DNA of 64,000 bases from Halobaculum roseum (GCF_019880245.1 NZ_CP082288.1:186001-250000), one strand, 5' to 3'. Positions 51,687-61,188 are shown, counted from the stretch's first letter. The notes: generated by a model from the sequence alone, not told the origin. Made by a program: numbers and translations.

Positions 51687-52932
51687 CGATACACCCCACC
51701 CAGACCGCGACGCAGATCGACCCGATCGAGCCGACGCCGACGCGGCCGGTCCGGCCACCGACGGCGGGACGGCCGTCGACGAGACCGCCGGCAGCCCAAC
51801 GGATCGCGACCGGGTCGAGTCGGCGGCGACAGTCGGCGACAGCCTCGGCGGCGACGCGGGGGAGCCGACGGGCGAGGCGGTGTTGGAACTCGAGGACGTG
51901 GTCAAGCGGTACGGCTCTGAGACGGCCGTTTCCGGCCTCGATCTGACCGTCCGCGAGGGCGAACTCGTCACCCTTCTCGGCCCGTCCGGCTGCGGGAAGA
52001 CCACGACGCTTCGCATGATAGCCGGGCTGGAGACGCCCTCCGACGGCAAGATTTCCGTCGGCGACGAGGTGGTGGCCGGCGACGGCGCCGCCACCCCGCC
52101 CGAGGAGCGCGACGTGGGGCTCGTGTTCCAGGAGTTCGCGCTGTTCCCGCACCTCACTGTGGCCGAGAACATCGCGTTCGGGCTCGACGACCCGAACTCC
52201 GAGACCGCCGACGAGCGGGTGGCGGAATTGCTAGATCTGGTCGGACTCGGCGACTACGGCGACCGCTCGGTGACCGAGCTGTCGGGCGGGCAGCGCCAGC
52301 GGGTGGCGCTCGCGCGCTCGCTGGCGCCGGAGCCGGAGGTGTTGCTGCTCGACGAACCGTTCTCGAATCTCGACGTGAGCCTCCGCGTGCGGATGCGCGA
52401 GGAGGTGAAGCGCATTCTCGACGAGGCGGGCGTGACGGCCGTCTCGGTCACCCACGACCAGGAGGAGGCGCTGTCGATCTCCGACCGCGTCGCCGTCGTC
52501 AACGACGGCACGGTCGAACAGATCGGCGACCCCGGAGAGGTGTTCGAGCACCCCACCTCCCGGTTCGTCGCCTCCTTCCTGGGGCAGGCGAGCTTCCTCC
52601 CGGCGCGCGTCAGCGAGAGCGGGATAGAGACGAGCGTCGGGTCGTACGACCGTGACCTGTTGAAGGGGCTCGGCGACGGCTACGTCGGCAGCCACGTCGA
52701 CGTGCTGGTTCGCCCCGACGACCTCCGGGCCACCCCGGTCGCCGAGGGCGACGCCGACGGCGAGGTGATCCGCCGCCAGTACACCGGCCCATCGTTCGTC
52801 TATCACGTGAAGCTCGACGACGGCACCGTCCTGCGCTGTCTCCACAACCACACCGAGGAGTTCGAGGTGGGCGAGCCCGTCGCCGTGACGCTCGTCGCCG
52901 ACCACGCCCTCGCGTGGTACCCCGCCGAGTAG
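51679..52932 (+). CDS. Iron-type ABC transporter ATP-binding protein (FbpC type)
   Basis: 417 residues. Walker A GPSGCGKTTT at 101-110, Q-loop FQEF, signature LSGGQRQRVALARSL and Walker B VLLLDEPFSNLD at about 200-225, all intact; a C-terminal TOBE-like domain (about 315-417) follows. The N-terminal 65 residues are an acidic, low-complexity extension absent from most FbpC proteins, and it overlaps the permease by 8 nt. Substrate assigned as Fe(III) from the family and upstream metal box; thiamine or phosphonate cannot be excluded. Confidence 0.88.
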   Translation: MRDDTPHPDRDADRPDRADADAAGPATDGGTAVDETAGSPTDRDRVESAATVGDSLGGDAGEPTGEAVLELEDVVKRYGSETAVSGLDLTVREGELVTLLGPSGCGKTTTLRMIAGLETPSDGKISVGDEVVAGDGAATPPEERDVGLVFQEFALFPHLTVAENIAFGLDDPNSETADERVAELLDLVGLGDYGDRSVTELSGGQRQRVALARSLAPEPEVLLLDEPFSNLDVSLRVRMREEVKRILDEAGVTAVSVTHDQEEALSISDRVAVVNDGTVEQIGDPGEVFEHPTSRFVASFLGQASFLPARVSESGIETSVGSYDRDLLKGLGDGYVGSHVDVLVRPDDLRATPVAEGDADGEVIRRQYTGPSFVYHVKLDDGTVLRCLHNHTEEFEVGEPVAVTLVADHALAWYPAE

Positions 52933-55182
52933 ATGACGGGCGCCTCGACCGAACGCGAGCGCGATGAGAGTGCCGGCAGCGAGGACGGAACCGCCGCGCG
53001 GGCGGTCGCGGCCGTCCGGTCGCGACTCGACGCCGGCCGCGTCGCCGCGATCGTGCTCGCCGCGATCGGCGCAGCCGTCGCGGTCGTGGTCGCCACCGGC
53101 GTGTTCCCGTTCCGGTCGCTCAACCACGACGAGGGCGTCTACCTCCAGCAGGCCGATATGCTGCTGTCCGGGCAGGTGTTCCTGCGTCCCCCGGTCGAGG
53201 ACGCGTTTCGGCCGTGGTTCTTCGTCGAGAGCGAGCGCGGCCTGTACTCGAAGTACGCGCCCGTCCCGTCGACGGTGTTCGCGCTCGGGAAGCTGCTGGG
53301 CGGGTACACGGTCGCGCTCGCGGGGATCGCCGCCGGCCTCGTCGCCGGCACGGTCGCGCTCGGTCGTGAACTGTTCGACGCGCGCGTCGGCGCCCTCGCG
53401 GGCGTCCTCCTGCTCGCGACGCCGCTGTTCGTGGTTCACAGCGGCGTGTACCTTCCGTACGCGCTGACGGCGACCCTGAACGTCGCGTTCGCCGTCTGGT
53501 ACCTCCGCGGGGAACGACGCGAGAGCCGGCGCGACGCGACGCTCGCCGGCGCCGCCGTCGGCCTCGCCTTCTTCGCGCGCCCGTACACCGCGGTGTTGTT
53601 CGCGACCCCGTTCGTGCTCCACGCGGTCGTGACTCTCGCCGCCTCTGGCGCGTGGCGCGTACCGCCGGCCGCCGCCGAGCTCGTCGATGAACCGGCCGAC
53701 GAACGGGCGCGGGGGCTGTTCGTCCGCCGCCTGATCACGGCCGCGCTGGGAACAGCGGGGGTGCTCGCCACCTTCGGGTACAACGCCGTCGTCACCGGCG
53801 ACCCGTTCCTGTTCCCGTATCTCGCGTTCGCCCCGGAGGACGGCGTCGGCTTCGGCGAGCGCGCCATCCTCGGGCACGTGGTGGACTACACGCCCGAACT
53901 CGGGGTCGAGGCGAACCGGCTGGTGTTGGACACGCTGTTCACCGACTGGGTCGTCGCGGGGTCGCTGGGGGCGGCCGCGGCCGCAGCCGGCGTCGCACTC
54001 GCGCTCGTCGGGCGGGGGCTTCCGGGCGACCATAAGGCCGGCGACGGCGCGCTCGGCGGACGGGTCCGTCGGGGGCTGCTCGCGGCGACGTTCGCGAGCG
54101 TCGCCGCCGGCAACGTCGCCTTCTGGGGCAACTTCAACGTCCTCGGCGCGCTGGAGGTGCGCACAGACGGCCTGATCTACTACCTCGGTCCGTACTACCA
54201 CTACGACCTGATCGTCCCGACGGCCGTGTTCGCGGCGGTGGCGTGCGTCGCCCTCGCGGACGGCCTGCGGGGGGCCGCGACCCAACTCGCCGAACGGGCG
54301 GGCCGGGTCGAGCCGCGCCACGCCCGCGCGGTCGCGACGGTCGCGCTCCTCGTCGCCGGCGCGGCCGCGGGCGGCGTCGCCGTCGGCGCCGTCGACGACA
54401 CCGTCGAGCGCAACGAGGCGGTGACCGAGGAGCTCCGCGCCGGCTACGGGCCGCTAGTCGCCGACGGCGACCCCGGCGCGGCGGTCCCCGAGGACTCGGT
54501 CCTGTTCCTCCCGACGCCGTACGGCCCGTGGCTCAACCACCCGTTCCAGGCGCTGCGCAACGACCCCGGCCACGACGGCCCCCGGGTGTACGCGCTGGGC
54601 GACACGCGGGAACTGGAGGTCGCCCGCGAGTACCCCGACCGCGACCTCTACCGCTACGTGTACGCGGGGTCGTGGGTGCCGACCGACGACTCCACGGTCC
54701 GCGGCGGGGTCCGGGAGGTCGAGCGCGTCGCCGGCGACCGACTGTACCTGAACGCGACGCTCCAGCGTCCCGAGTCCGTCGAGGGAACCACCGTCCGCGT
54801 GACCGGCGACCGCGGGTCGACGTACCTCGTGGCGAACGATTCCGGCGGCCCCCTGTCGCTGTCGATGGTCGTCGAGGACGGCGAACTCACCGTGAGCGGT
54901 GAGGATCTGGTCGTCAGCGGCGGCGAGGGCGGCGAGGCCGAGGGCGCGGTGTTGCCGCTCGACGACGGCGACGAGATCGACGTGGAGGTGTTCGTCTCCA
55001 CCGGACCCGCAAGCGGGTACAGCTACCGGCTGTCGTTCCCGTACGAGCGGATCGACGGGACGGCCCGGGCGCTGACGGCGACCGTCGAGCGGTGTCCGGT
55101 GCCGACGCGCTGTGTCCCGGAGGGCGTGGGCGACTCCCCGCCCGACCGCGGGATCGAGGTGACGCTGACGACGCCGACGTGA
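52933..55182 (+). CDS. GT39/ArnT-like membrane glycosyltransferase family protein
   Basis: 749 residues. Many membrane segments up to about residue 480, with LNHDEGVYLQQADMLLSG (about 64-81) containing the catalytic-type Asp-Glu of GT-C enzymes (PMT/ArnT). The C-terminal 250 residues form a soluble domain outside the membrane (VRVTGDRGSTYL, LTVSGEDLVVSGGEG). It probably transfers a sugar from a lipid carrier to a surface acceptor. The ATG follows the ATPase stop without a gap, so it may belong to the metal-regulated unit. Confidence 0.78.
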   Translation: MTGASTERERDESAGSEDGTAARAVAAVRSRLDAGRVAAIVLAAIGAAVAVVVATGVFPFRSLNHDEGVYLQQADMLLSGQVFLRPPVEDAFRPWFFVESERGLYSKYAPVPSTVFALGKLLGGYTVALAGIAAGLVAGTVALGRELFDARVGALAGVLLLATPLFVVHSGVYLPYALTATLNVAFAVWYLRGERRESRRDATLAGAAVGLAFFARPYTAVLFATPFVLHAVVTLAASGAWRVPPAAAELVDEPADERARGLFVRRLITAALGTAGVLATFGYNAVVTGDPFLFPYLAFAPEDGVGFGERAILGHVVDYTPELGVEANRLVLDTLFTDWVVAGSLGAAAAAAGVALALVGRGLPGDHKAGDGALGGRVRRGLLAATFASVAAGNVAFWGNFNVLGALEVRTDGLIYYLGPYYHYDLIVPTAVFAAVACVALADGLRGAATQLAERAGRVEPRHARAVATVALLVAGAAAGGVAVGAVDDTVERNEAVTEELRAGYGPLVADGDPGAAVPEDSVLFLPTPYGPWLNHPFQALRNDPGHDGPRVYALGDTRELEVAREYPDRDLYRYVYAGSWVPTDDSTVRGGVREVERVAGDRLYLNATLQRPESVEGTTVRVTGDRGSTYLVANDSGGPLSLSMVVEDGELTVSGEDLVVSGGEGGEAEGAVLPLDDGDEIDVEVFVSTGPASGYSYRLSFPYERIDGTARALTATVERCPVPTRCVPEGVGDSPPDRGIEVTLTTPT

Positions 55183-55298
55183 CCGGGGCCAAAGCGACGG
55201 ACGTCTCCGACCGGGTCCCCCTCCGATCCACGGTCTCGAACCGACACGCGTCACCGACACAGGGTTATTTGTTATCTCAGCGACTGATAGCCGGTATC

Positions 55299-56255
55299 GT
55301 GCGACAGACACGCCGGGAGTCGATACGGTTGGTCGGTGCAGTCGGCGTCGGCGTGTCCGGTGGCTGCTTGGGGCGTGGAGTGGGTCGAGGAACCGAGGAT
55401 CCGTCGAACGTTCGCGTCGGATCGAAGTCGTTCCCGGAACAACGAGTACTGGGATATCTGGCGTACCACGGGCTTCAGTCGGTCGAGGGAATACAGGTCG
55501 TCAACGAGATCGGCTACGGGAACTCTCGCGAGAACTGGGAGGCGACAAGGACCGGGATCAAGGACCTCTACTGGGAGTACACGGGAACGGCGTGGAGTCG
55601 GCTCCCGCCGCGCCGTGACGAACGGATAACGGATCCGGACCGGCTGTACCGGCTCGTGAGCGAGGACGCTCGGTCACAGGGTGTGCGGATGGCCCCTCCG
55701 GCCTCGTTCTCCAACGGGTACGTCCTGATCGCCGACCGCGACTGGAGCGAACGAACCGGCGTGACGACGATCAGTGAGTTCGCGACGCACGTCGGATCGG
55801 GGGACACCGACTTCGGAGTGGCCCTCAACGAGGACTTCTATCACCGGTCGGACGGGTGGTCCGGGCTTGTCGAGTACTACGGGATCGGGTCCGAAGCCAA
55901 GGAGACCTTGGAGTCAGGGACGTTCATCATCACGTCGGTAGGTATCACCTACGAGCTGCTGAGTGACGACCGAGTCCAGGTCGCGAGCGGGTTCGACACC
56001 GACCCACAACTGGAGAGTCGGTCGTTCGTCACGCTCCGGGACGACCGCGAGTACTTCCTTCCGTACCAGCCGTCGCCGACGGCCTACGCACCGACCATCG
56101 AGGAGCACCCGGGTTTATTCGATCACCTCCGGCCGATCGTGTCCGCGTTGGACAAGCGGACGATCAGACGGTTGACCCGGCGGGTCATCATGGAGGACGA
56201 ATCCCCGAGCGCCGTCGCTCGCTCGTACCTGAACGAGATCGGGGTCGTCGGATGA
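55299..56255 (+). CDS. Glycine betaine-type substrate-binding lipoprotein (orphan OpuAC/OsmF family)
   Basis: 318 residues from GTG at 55299. A short cationic start, hydrophobic stretch and lipobox-like SGGCLG (about 21-26) indicate a lipoprotein. NVRVGSKSFPEQRVLGYLAY and KDLYWEYTGTAWSRL are hallmarks of the quaternary-ammonium (betaine/choline/carnitine) binding family. No cognate permease or ATPase gene lies next to it; instead a short ORF and a sensor kinase follow. It may therefore feed a signalling rather than a transport system. Confidence 0.82.
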   Translation: MRQTRRESIRLVGAVGVGVSGGCLGRGVGRGTEDPSNVRVGSKSFPEQRVLGYLAYHGLQSVEGIQVVNEIGYGNSRENWEATRTGIKDLYWEYTGTAWSRLPPRRDERITDPDRLYRLVSEDARSQGVRMAPPASFSNGYVLIADRDWSERTGVTTISEFATHVGSGDTDFGVALNEDFYHRSDGWSGLVEYYGIGSEAKETLESGTFIITSVGITYELLSDDRVQVASGFDTDPQLESRSFVTLRDDREYFLPYQPSPTAYAPTIEEHPGLFDHLRPIVSALDKRTIRRLTRRVIMEDESPSAVARSYLNEIGVVG

Positions 56256-56383
56256 GCGGACGGCGTTCGGACGGTGGCGGACCGAGCGCCGTGCGTGACT
56301 CGCCGGGCGGCGAGGGGGTCATACGGGCTCGGCAGACAGTCGCACGAGCCGGCCACACGTGCGGGGTGATCGCGAATGCGTGA
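56252..56383 (+). CDS. Possible 43-residue bridging ORF
   Basis: ATG overlaps the binding-protein stop (ATGA) and the ORF (MSGRRSDGG ... CGVIANA) ends with a TGA overlapping the kinase start (ATGCGTGA). Arg/Gly/Asp-rich, no known domain. Position alone suggests it links translation of the two genes. Confidence 0.35.
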   Translation: MSGRRSDGGGPSAVRDSPGGEGVIRARQTVARAGHTCGVIANA

Positions 56384-58259
56384 GTCGATCCGCTCGGTGC
56401 CAGGGATCCGTCACGTCGTCGGACTGGTTCGCGCCTCGTATCGGCGAAAGCTGGCTACCGCCCTCATCACCGTGCTCGTCATCGTCGGCGTCGTCATCCT
56501 GGGACTGTACGTCCAACTCGGGGCGGTGCTGGACGAGAACGTCGAACGATCGATGACCGCTGCGGCGGATGCCGAGGCGGGCGAGCTCGCCGAGTGGAAC
56601 GGACAGAACCGGCTGGTGACACGGGTGGTTTCCGCCGACTCGGTGTTCGCGAACGGGAGCGATCACGCCGTTCGAGGATACCTCCTCGAGCAACGCGCGG
56701 ACACGAAGGAGACCCGCATCGTCGACGTGTACGTGATCGATAGGCGCAGCCTCACCGTCGAGGTGGACGCGGATCGGGAGTTGGAGGGGACGGCCGTTCG
56801 GTCGTTACCGTGGGAGGAGGAGTTCGCGTTCGACGGCTTCGAAGACGTGCGGACTACGGAGCCGTACCGCTCGTCGAACGGGACGACCGTGATCGGCTAC
56901 CTCACGCCGATCAGACACGACCCGGGGCACGTCCTCGTGGTGACGATCGACACCTCGGGCGTGTTCGAGCGGTTCGATCACCCGGTTGACGGCGGGTTCA
57001 CGCGGGTCGTCGACTCCAACGGGACGGTTGTGTTCGCCGACGATCGGTCCGCGACGCTACGACAGTATCGGGATCAGGTACTTCGGGCCCCGGTAGTGAA
57101 CCGCGGTCTCGACGGCGAGAACGGGTTCGTCCGTAGCTCGACGTACCGAGGACCGGACGGCCGGGGGGAGTACGTCGCCGCGTACGCGCCGGTGGCGAAC
57201 ACCGACTGGGTCGTGATCGAACACGCGCCCGCCGCCGAGGCGTACGCGATAACCAGACGGGCGAGAACGTGGATCGGCGTCGTCGGCCTGATCGCGGTCG
57301 GCGGGGTATCGACCGTTATCCTCGTGCTCGGGGCCGACGTGACCAGTGCGCTGTCGAGCCTCGGCACGCGGACGAAGGAACTCGAACGGGGGAACTACGA
57401 CGTACGCTTCGACACCGAGCGTCGCGACGAGTTCGGCGACCTCAACAGGCGGCTCGCGTCGACGCGAGACACCCTCAACCGGCAGTTCGAGGAGATACAG
57501 GCGACGAAGCGGGCGCTCGAGGCGTCGAACGAGGAACTCGCGGAGCGGTCGACGATGATCGACGTACTGAATCGAGTGCTCCGACACAACGTTCGCAACG
57601 ACGTCAACGTGATCGCGGGTCGCGTGATGTCCGTCGCGGAGGACGTCGACGACGAGCAGACGCGGGCCGAACTCGAGAAGATCCACGAGACGGCGTGGGA
57701 TCTCGCGACGCTCTCGGACAGAACAAAGCGTATCAAAAACCTGGTCGCGGCGGGGGACGCCGAACGACGGTCGATCGACATCGCGGCGAAGCTATCCGTC
57801 GAGTTCGACGGACTCCGTGCGGCTTGGCCCGACTCCGCCGTCGTGCTCGAGGTCGACGAATCGTCGCCGACGGTTGCGGGGGTGCCGACGCTCCCGACGG
57901 CCGTCGCCGACGTCGTCGAAGAGGTGATCGAACACAACAACGGACGTGTCGAGATCGAAGTCGAGATCACACGCGAGTCGACAGACGGGCCCGATCGAAA
58001 CCCGAACGGGTCCGGTCGAAACCCCGTCGTTCTCGAGGTCACCGACAACCGGGACGGGCTTCCCGACATGGATGCTGAGGCCGTCATGCGGGGGGAGGTG
58101 ACGCCGAAGAAGCACGCGGAAGGGCTCGCGCTCTGGTGTCTTGAGTGGACGGTCAACAAATCGGACGGCGACCTCGTCGTGGACACCGACGATTCAACCT
58201 TCCAGATACAGTTGCCGCAACCGACTGAGGCAGACGCAAAAACCGTCAACTCCGAGTGA
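56376..58259 (+). CDS. Membrane sensor histidine kinase
   Basis: 627 residues. A transmembrane segment at about 27-50, an extracytoplasmic double-CACHE-like sensor (about 50-295), a second membrane segment at about 300-322, a HAMP-like linker (LGTRTKELERGNYDVRFD) and coiled coil. The phospho-acceptor box is VLRHNVRNDVNVI (His at about 400). The HATPase domain follows (about 490-615); the usual DNGPG-type G1 box is altered to DNRDGLPD, so nucleotide binding may differ. No response regulator gene is near. Coupled by overlap to the orphan binding protein, its likely input. Confidence 0.85.
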   Translation: MRESIRSVPGIRHVVGLVRASYRRKLATALITVLVIVGVVILGLYVQLGAVLDENVERSMTAAADAEAGELAEWNGQNRLVTRVVSADSVFANGSDHAVRGYLLEQRADTKETRIVDVYVIDRRSLTVEVDADRELEGTAVRSLPWEEEFAFDGFEDVRTTEPYRSSNGTTVIGYLTPIRHDPGHVLVVTIDTSGVFERFDHPVDGGFTRVVDSNGTVVFADDRSATLRQYRDQVLRAPVVNRGLDGENGFVRSSTYRGPDGRGEYVAAYAPVANTDWVVIEHAPAAEAYAITRRARTWIGVVGLIAVGGVSTVILVLGADVTSALSSLGTRTKELERGNYDVRFDTERRDEFGDLNRRLASTRDTLNRQFEEIQATKRALEASNEELAERSTMIDVLNRVLRHNVRNDVNVIAGRVMSVAEDVDDEQTRAELEKIHETAWDLATLSDRTKRIKNLVAAGDAERRSIDIAAKLSVEFDGLRAAWPDSAVVLEVDESSPTVAGVPTLPTAVADVVEEVIEHNNGRVEIEVEITRESTDGPDRNPNGSGRNPVVLEVTDNRDGLPDMDAEAVMRGEVTPKKHAEGLALWCLEWTVNKSDGDLVVDTDDSTFQIQLPQPTEADAKTVNSE

Positions 58260-58360
58260 TCGTCGAACGTTCGCCGCGCGCTCGGGACGCCGAGCCGGGG
58301 CGTCGGAAGCCGTGACATCCCGGTGGTGGTTTTACGTTCCCGACCGGCGGTCGTTCGGCC

Positions 58361-59167
58361 ATGCTCCCGTTGCCCACCCGCTCGTCACTCCGTCCCGACG
58401 CCGGCGCCCACCGCCGGTTCGGCGCGCTGTTCTGCCTCGGTCTCGTCGGCGTGATCGCAGCCTCGGCCAGTGCGGTCGCCGGCGGCGGGTTGCCGGCGCC
58501 GCTGGCGGAACTGCACCCCGCCCTAGTGCTCGCGCTCGTGTCCATCCAGCCGGCCGTCTTCCTGGGCGTCGCGGTTGCGGTCGGGCTCGTCGCCGCCCCG
58601 CGCGTCGGCCTCAAGTCCCGCGTCCGCGAGTTGGCCGACGGCGACGGCGGCGCGTGGGCCGGCTTCCGATCCGAGCTTCGCCCCGCACTCGGGCTGGGCG
58701 GAATCGCGGGCGTTGCGCTGCTTCTCGCCGGGTGGCTGGTCGGTCCCGCGGGCTCCGTCTCCGGCGAGGGCGCGACGGTTCGAAGCGTGCTCGCGGCCGT
58801 GCCGTTGCGGTTCCTCTACGGCGGGATAACCGAGGAGCTGCTGCTCCGGTGGGGACTCATGTCGGCGCTGGCGGCGATCGGACGGCGGATGACCGGTGGC
58901 GCGCGAGGTGAACTGACCTCCGGCGTCGCGTGGGCGGCGATCCTCGCGTCGGCCGTCCTCTTCGGCTTCGGCCACCTCCCGACGGCCGTGACGCTGTACG
59001 GGTCGCTGACGCCGTCGGTCGTCGCGTTCGTCGTGCTCGGTAACTCGCTCGGCGGGGTCGCCTACGGCTGGCTGTACTGGCGCCACAGCCTCGAAGCTGC
59101 GATGGTCGGACACGCTGCGACGCACGTCGTGTTCGTCGCCGTCTCGCTGGCGCTGGTCGCCGCGTAG
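58361..59167 (+). CDS. CPBP-family intramembrane metalloprotease
   Basis: 268 residues, about seven membrane segments. EELLLRWGL (about 166-174) gives the EExxxR motif, FGFGHLP (about 205) the first His, and HAATHVVF near the C-terminus the closing His residues, all intact, as in CPBP (CAAX protease and bacteriocin-processing) proteins. Substrate unknown. TTTTACG about 30 nt upstream of the ATG serves as a promoter. Confidence 0.88.
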   Translation: MLPLPTRSSLRPDAGAHRRFGALFCLGLVGVIAASASAVAGGGLPAPLAELHPALVLALVSIQPAVFLGVAVAVGLVAAPRVGLKSRVRELADGDGGAWAGFRSELRPALGLGGIAGVALLLAGWLVGPAGSVSGEGATVRSVLAAVPLRFLYGGITEELLLRWGLMSALAAIGRRMTGGARGELTSGVAWAAILASAVLFGFGHLPTAVTLYGSLTPSVVAFVVLGNSLGGVAYGWLYWRHSLEAAMVGHAATHVVFVAVSLALVAA

Positions 59168-59210
59168 ACGGCGTTGCCCGGATCACCCGGATGGCCGATC
59201 GGCTTCTCGC

Positions 59211-60338
59211 TCAGTTCTCGTCGGTGTCGGCCGTTCCGTTTTCGGTGTCGTCGGGGGCATCGTCGTCGCCCTCGGAAGCGATACCGGCACCGCCCTCAGC
59301 AGCGGTACCGCCACCGCCGTCGGCGGCTCGGACGGCCGCGCGGCGATCGGCGATCAGATCGAGCGACTCCTCGATGTCCCCGAGGACGAGCAGCGCGTAG
59401 TAGCGGAGGTAGACAACGAGGGGTACCTGCACGAGGGCCGCGACCCCGATCAGTGCGAGTCCGAACAACAGCGCAGCGAACAAGACGATCACGATGCCCA
59501 GTAACTCGCTCGCCGTCGCCACGAGGACCCCGACGGCCGCGAGCAGTCCGAACGGGATCAACAGCGCCACCGCGCCGACGCCGACTGCCACCGACGCGAG
59601 GACCCCGCCGACGACGGACAACACGACGCTCACCGCGGCGTACGCGAGATACTGCCACGGTTCGGCGGTTATCGTCGACCAGAGCCGCCCCCAAGCCCCC
59701 AGCAACGTCCGCTCCTCCCGGATCATGATCGGGACCACGAACACGGTCGTGAAGCCGTTGATCAGGCCGGTGAAGAGTCCCAGCGCACCGATGAAGGGTA
59801 CTACCGCCAGAACCGTGAGGATCGGGACCGCGAGCCCGTTCCCGCCGTCGAACACGAACGGGGCGACGACGAGCGCCGCGGCGACCGCGAGGCTCCCGAG
59901 TCCCACGAGGCCGAGCAGGAGTCGGAAGCCGAACAGTCGCACCCCCTGTGGCCACCGACGCCCCCAGTACTCGCGCAGGGAGACCGTCTCCTTCCGTAAC
60001 GACTCCACGAGAACGAACTCCATGACCGAACCGATGAACAGCGTTCCGAGCACGATGACCGAGATGAGGACGACGATCGTCGCGATGACGAGCCACTCCG
60101 CCCCGCCGATCGTCGCCGGGAGCTGAACACCGCCGGGTAGTTCCACCCCCGCACCGCCCCCCGGCCCGCCGCCCTCGAACGGCGCGGACGTCTGGATCCC
60201 GCCGAACCCGCCTCCAGGACCGGCCGCGAACAGGACGATCACGGCGAGTTTGACCCAGGAACTTCGATCGACGGGCCACAACAGCGCTTTCGTCGCACGG
60301 TACGCGTCGTCGACGTCTTCGACCGCGTGCAGGGACAT
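59211..60338 (-). CDS. Polytopic membrane protein (DUF7544 type)
   Basis: 375 residues with about six to seven membrane segments, a Gly/Pro-rich loop at about 50-70, and a C-terminal acidic Gly/Asp/Glu-rich tail (about 335-375). SLHAVEDVDDAYRATKALLWP at the start and VREERTLLGAWGRLW in the cytoplasmic loops are typical of the DUF7544 family. Function unknown. No metal or catalytic motif is seen. A repeated CCGATAGGT precedes the ATG. Confidence 0.65.
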   Translation of the reverse strand: MSLHAVEDVDDAYRATKALLWPVDRSSWVKLAVIVLFAAGPGGGFGGIQTSAPFEGGGPGGGAGVELPGGVQLPATIGGAEWLVIATIVVLISVIVLGTLFIGSVMEFVLVESLRKETVSLREYWGRRWPQGVRLFGFRLLLGLVGLGSLAVAAALVVAPFVFDGGNGLAVPILTVLAVVPFIGALGLFTGLINGFTTVFVVPIMIREERTLLGAWGRLWSTITAEPWQYLAYAAVSVVLSVVGGVLASVAVGVGAVALLIPFGLLAAVGVLVATASELLGIVIVLFAALLFGLALIGVAALVQVPLVVYLRYYALLVLGDIEESLDLIADRRAAVRAADGGGGTAAEGGAGIASEGDDDAPDDTENGTADTDEN

Positions 60339-60489
60339 TCGGAACCACCTATCGGCTCGACAACACGAAGATACCTATCGGTGCGTATCGTGTGGGGTCC
60401 GATCCGATACAACATCGATTCCACGTAGTGTCACGTTCAGGTCGAGACCTATACGAGCGGCACGAGCGGGCCTCAGCCCCGCGCCGTCG

Positions 60490-61188
60490 CTAGAGGAGTT
60501 GCCGGGCCCGCTCTTCGAGACAACACTTCAGGATCGACTTGCCGATCTCGGCGCCGCCGGAGAACGGGTCGAGCTTCGTCTCGCCGAGCCGTTCGTCGTA
60601 GGCGATCGGTTCCTGTCGGATCCGGTAGCCACGCATCGCCGGACGGATCAGCAGTTCCGCGGACAGACCGGTGTTCTCCGTCCACTGGATCGAGTCGATC
60701 ACGTCCTCGTGGTACGCGCGCATGCCCGTCGTCACGTCGTAGAGCGTGTGGCCGCCGAGCGCGCTCGCGACGCCAGCGAACAGCCGGTTGCCGAGGCGGT
60801 TCATCGCCGGCATCGTGTCGGCGCCGTGGTAGAGTCGGTCGCCGCTGACCACGTCGTAGCCGTCGTTGATCAGCGCCAGGAAGTCCGGGATCCGCTCCAT
60901 CGGGTAGGTGCCGTCGCAGTCGGTCGTGATCCGGACCGGATTGCTCGCCTCGTACAGCGCGCGACGAACGGCCGCGCCGTAGCCGCTTGGGGGCTGGTCG
61001 ACGACGCGCGCGCCGCGCTCGCGGGCGATGTCGGCGGTGCCGTCGTCGGAGCTGTCGACCACGACGACCTCGGCGCGGCCGTCCGTCGCCGCGTCGATGT
61101 CGTCGAGCACCGGGCCGATCGCCTCCGCCTCGTTGTACGCACCCATGACGACGCTCACGTCGTCGAGCGTGTACGACCGTTGGTCCAT
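60490..61188 (-). CDS. AglJ-like GT2 glycosyltransferase
   Basis: 232 residues. VVMGAYNEAEAIGPVLDDI at the N-terminus, VVDSSDDGT (about 48-56), DCDGTYP (about 89-95, metal-binding) and ADTMPAMNRLGNRLFA (acceptor side) match dolichyl-phosphate sugar synthases of the AglJ/AglD type. No membrane segment, so it is cytoplasmic and membrane-associated. It probably transfers a hexose to dolichyl phosphate in N-glycosylation. The gene is preceded by CCTAAAAAC at about 25 nt, a canonical haloarchaeal promoter, unlike the glycan genes earlier in the window. Confidence 0.85.
   Translation of the reverse strand: MDQRSYTLDDVSVVMGAYNEAEAIGPVLDDIDAATDGRAEVVVVDSSDDGTADIARERGARVVDQPPSGYGAAVRRALYEASNPVRITTDCDGTYPMERIPDFLALINDGYDVVSGDRLYHGADTMPAMNRLGNRLFAGVASALGGHTLYDVTTGMRAYHEDVIDSIQWTENTGLSAELLIRPAMRGYRIRQEPIAYDERLGETKLDPFSGGAEIGKSILKCCLEERARQLL

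Noticed and set aside
52231-54321. A 696-codon antisense ORF
   Set aside because: Antisense to the ABC ATPase and membrane glycosyltransferase; no motif, biased composition.
55269-55275. An exact ATAACAA heptamer on the minus strand
   Set aside because: No minus-strand gene follows; it probably is part of the AT-rich promoter of the binding-protein gene on the plus strand.
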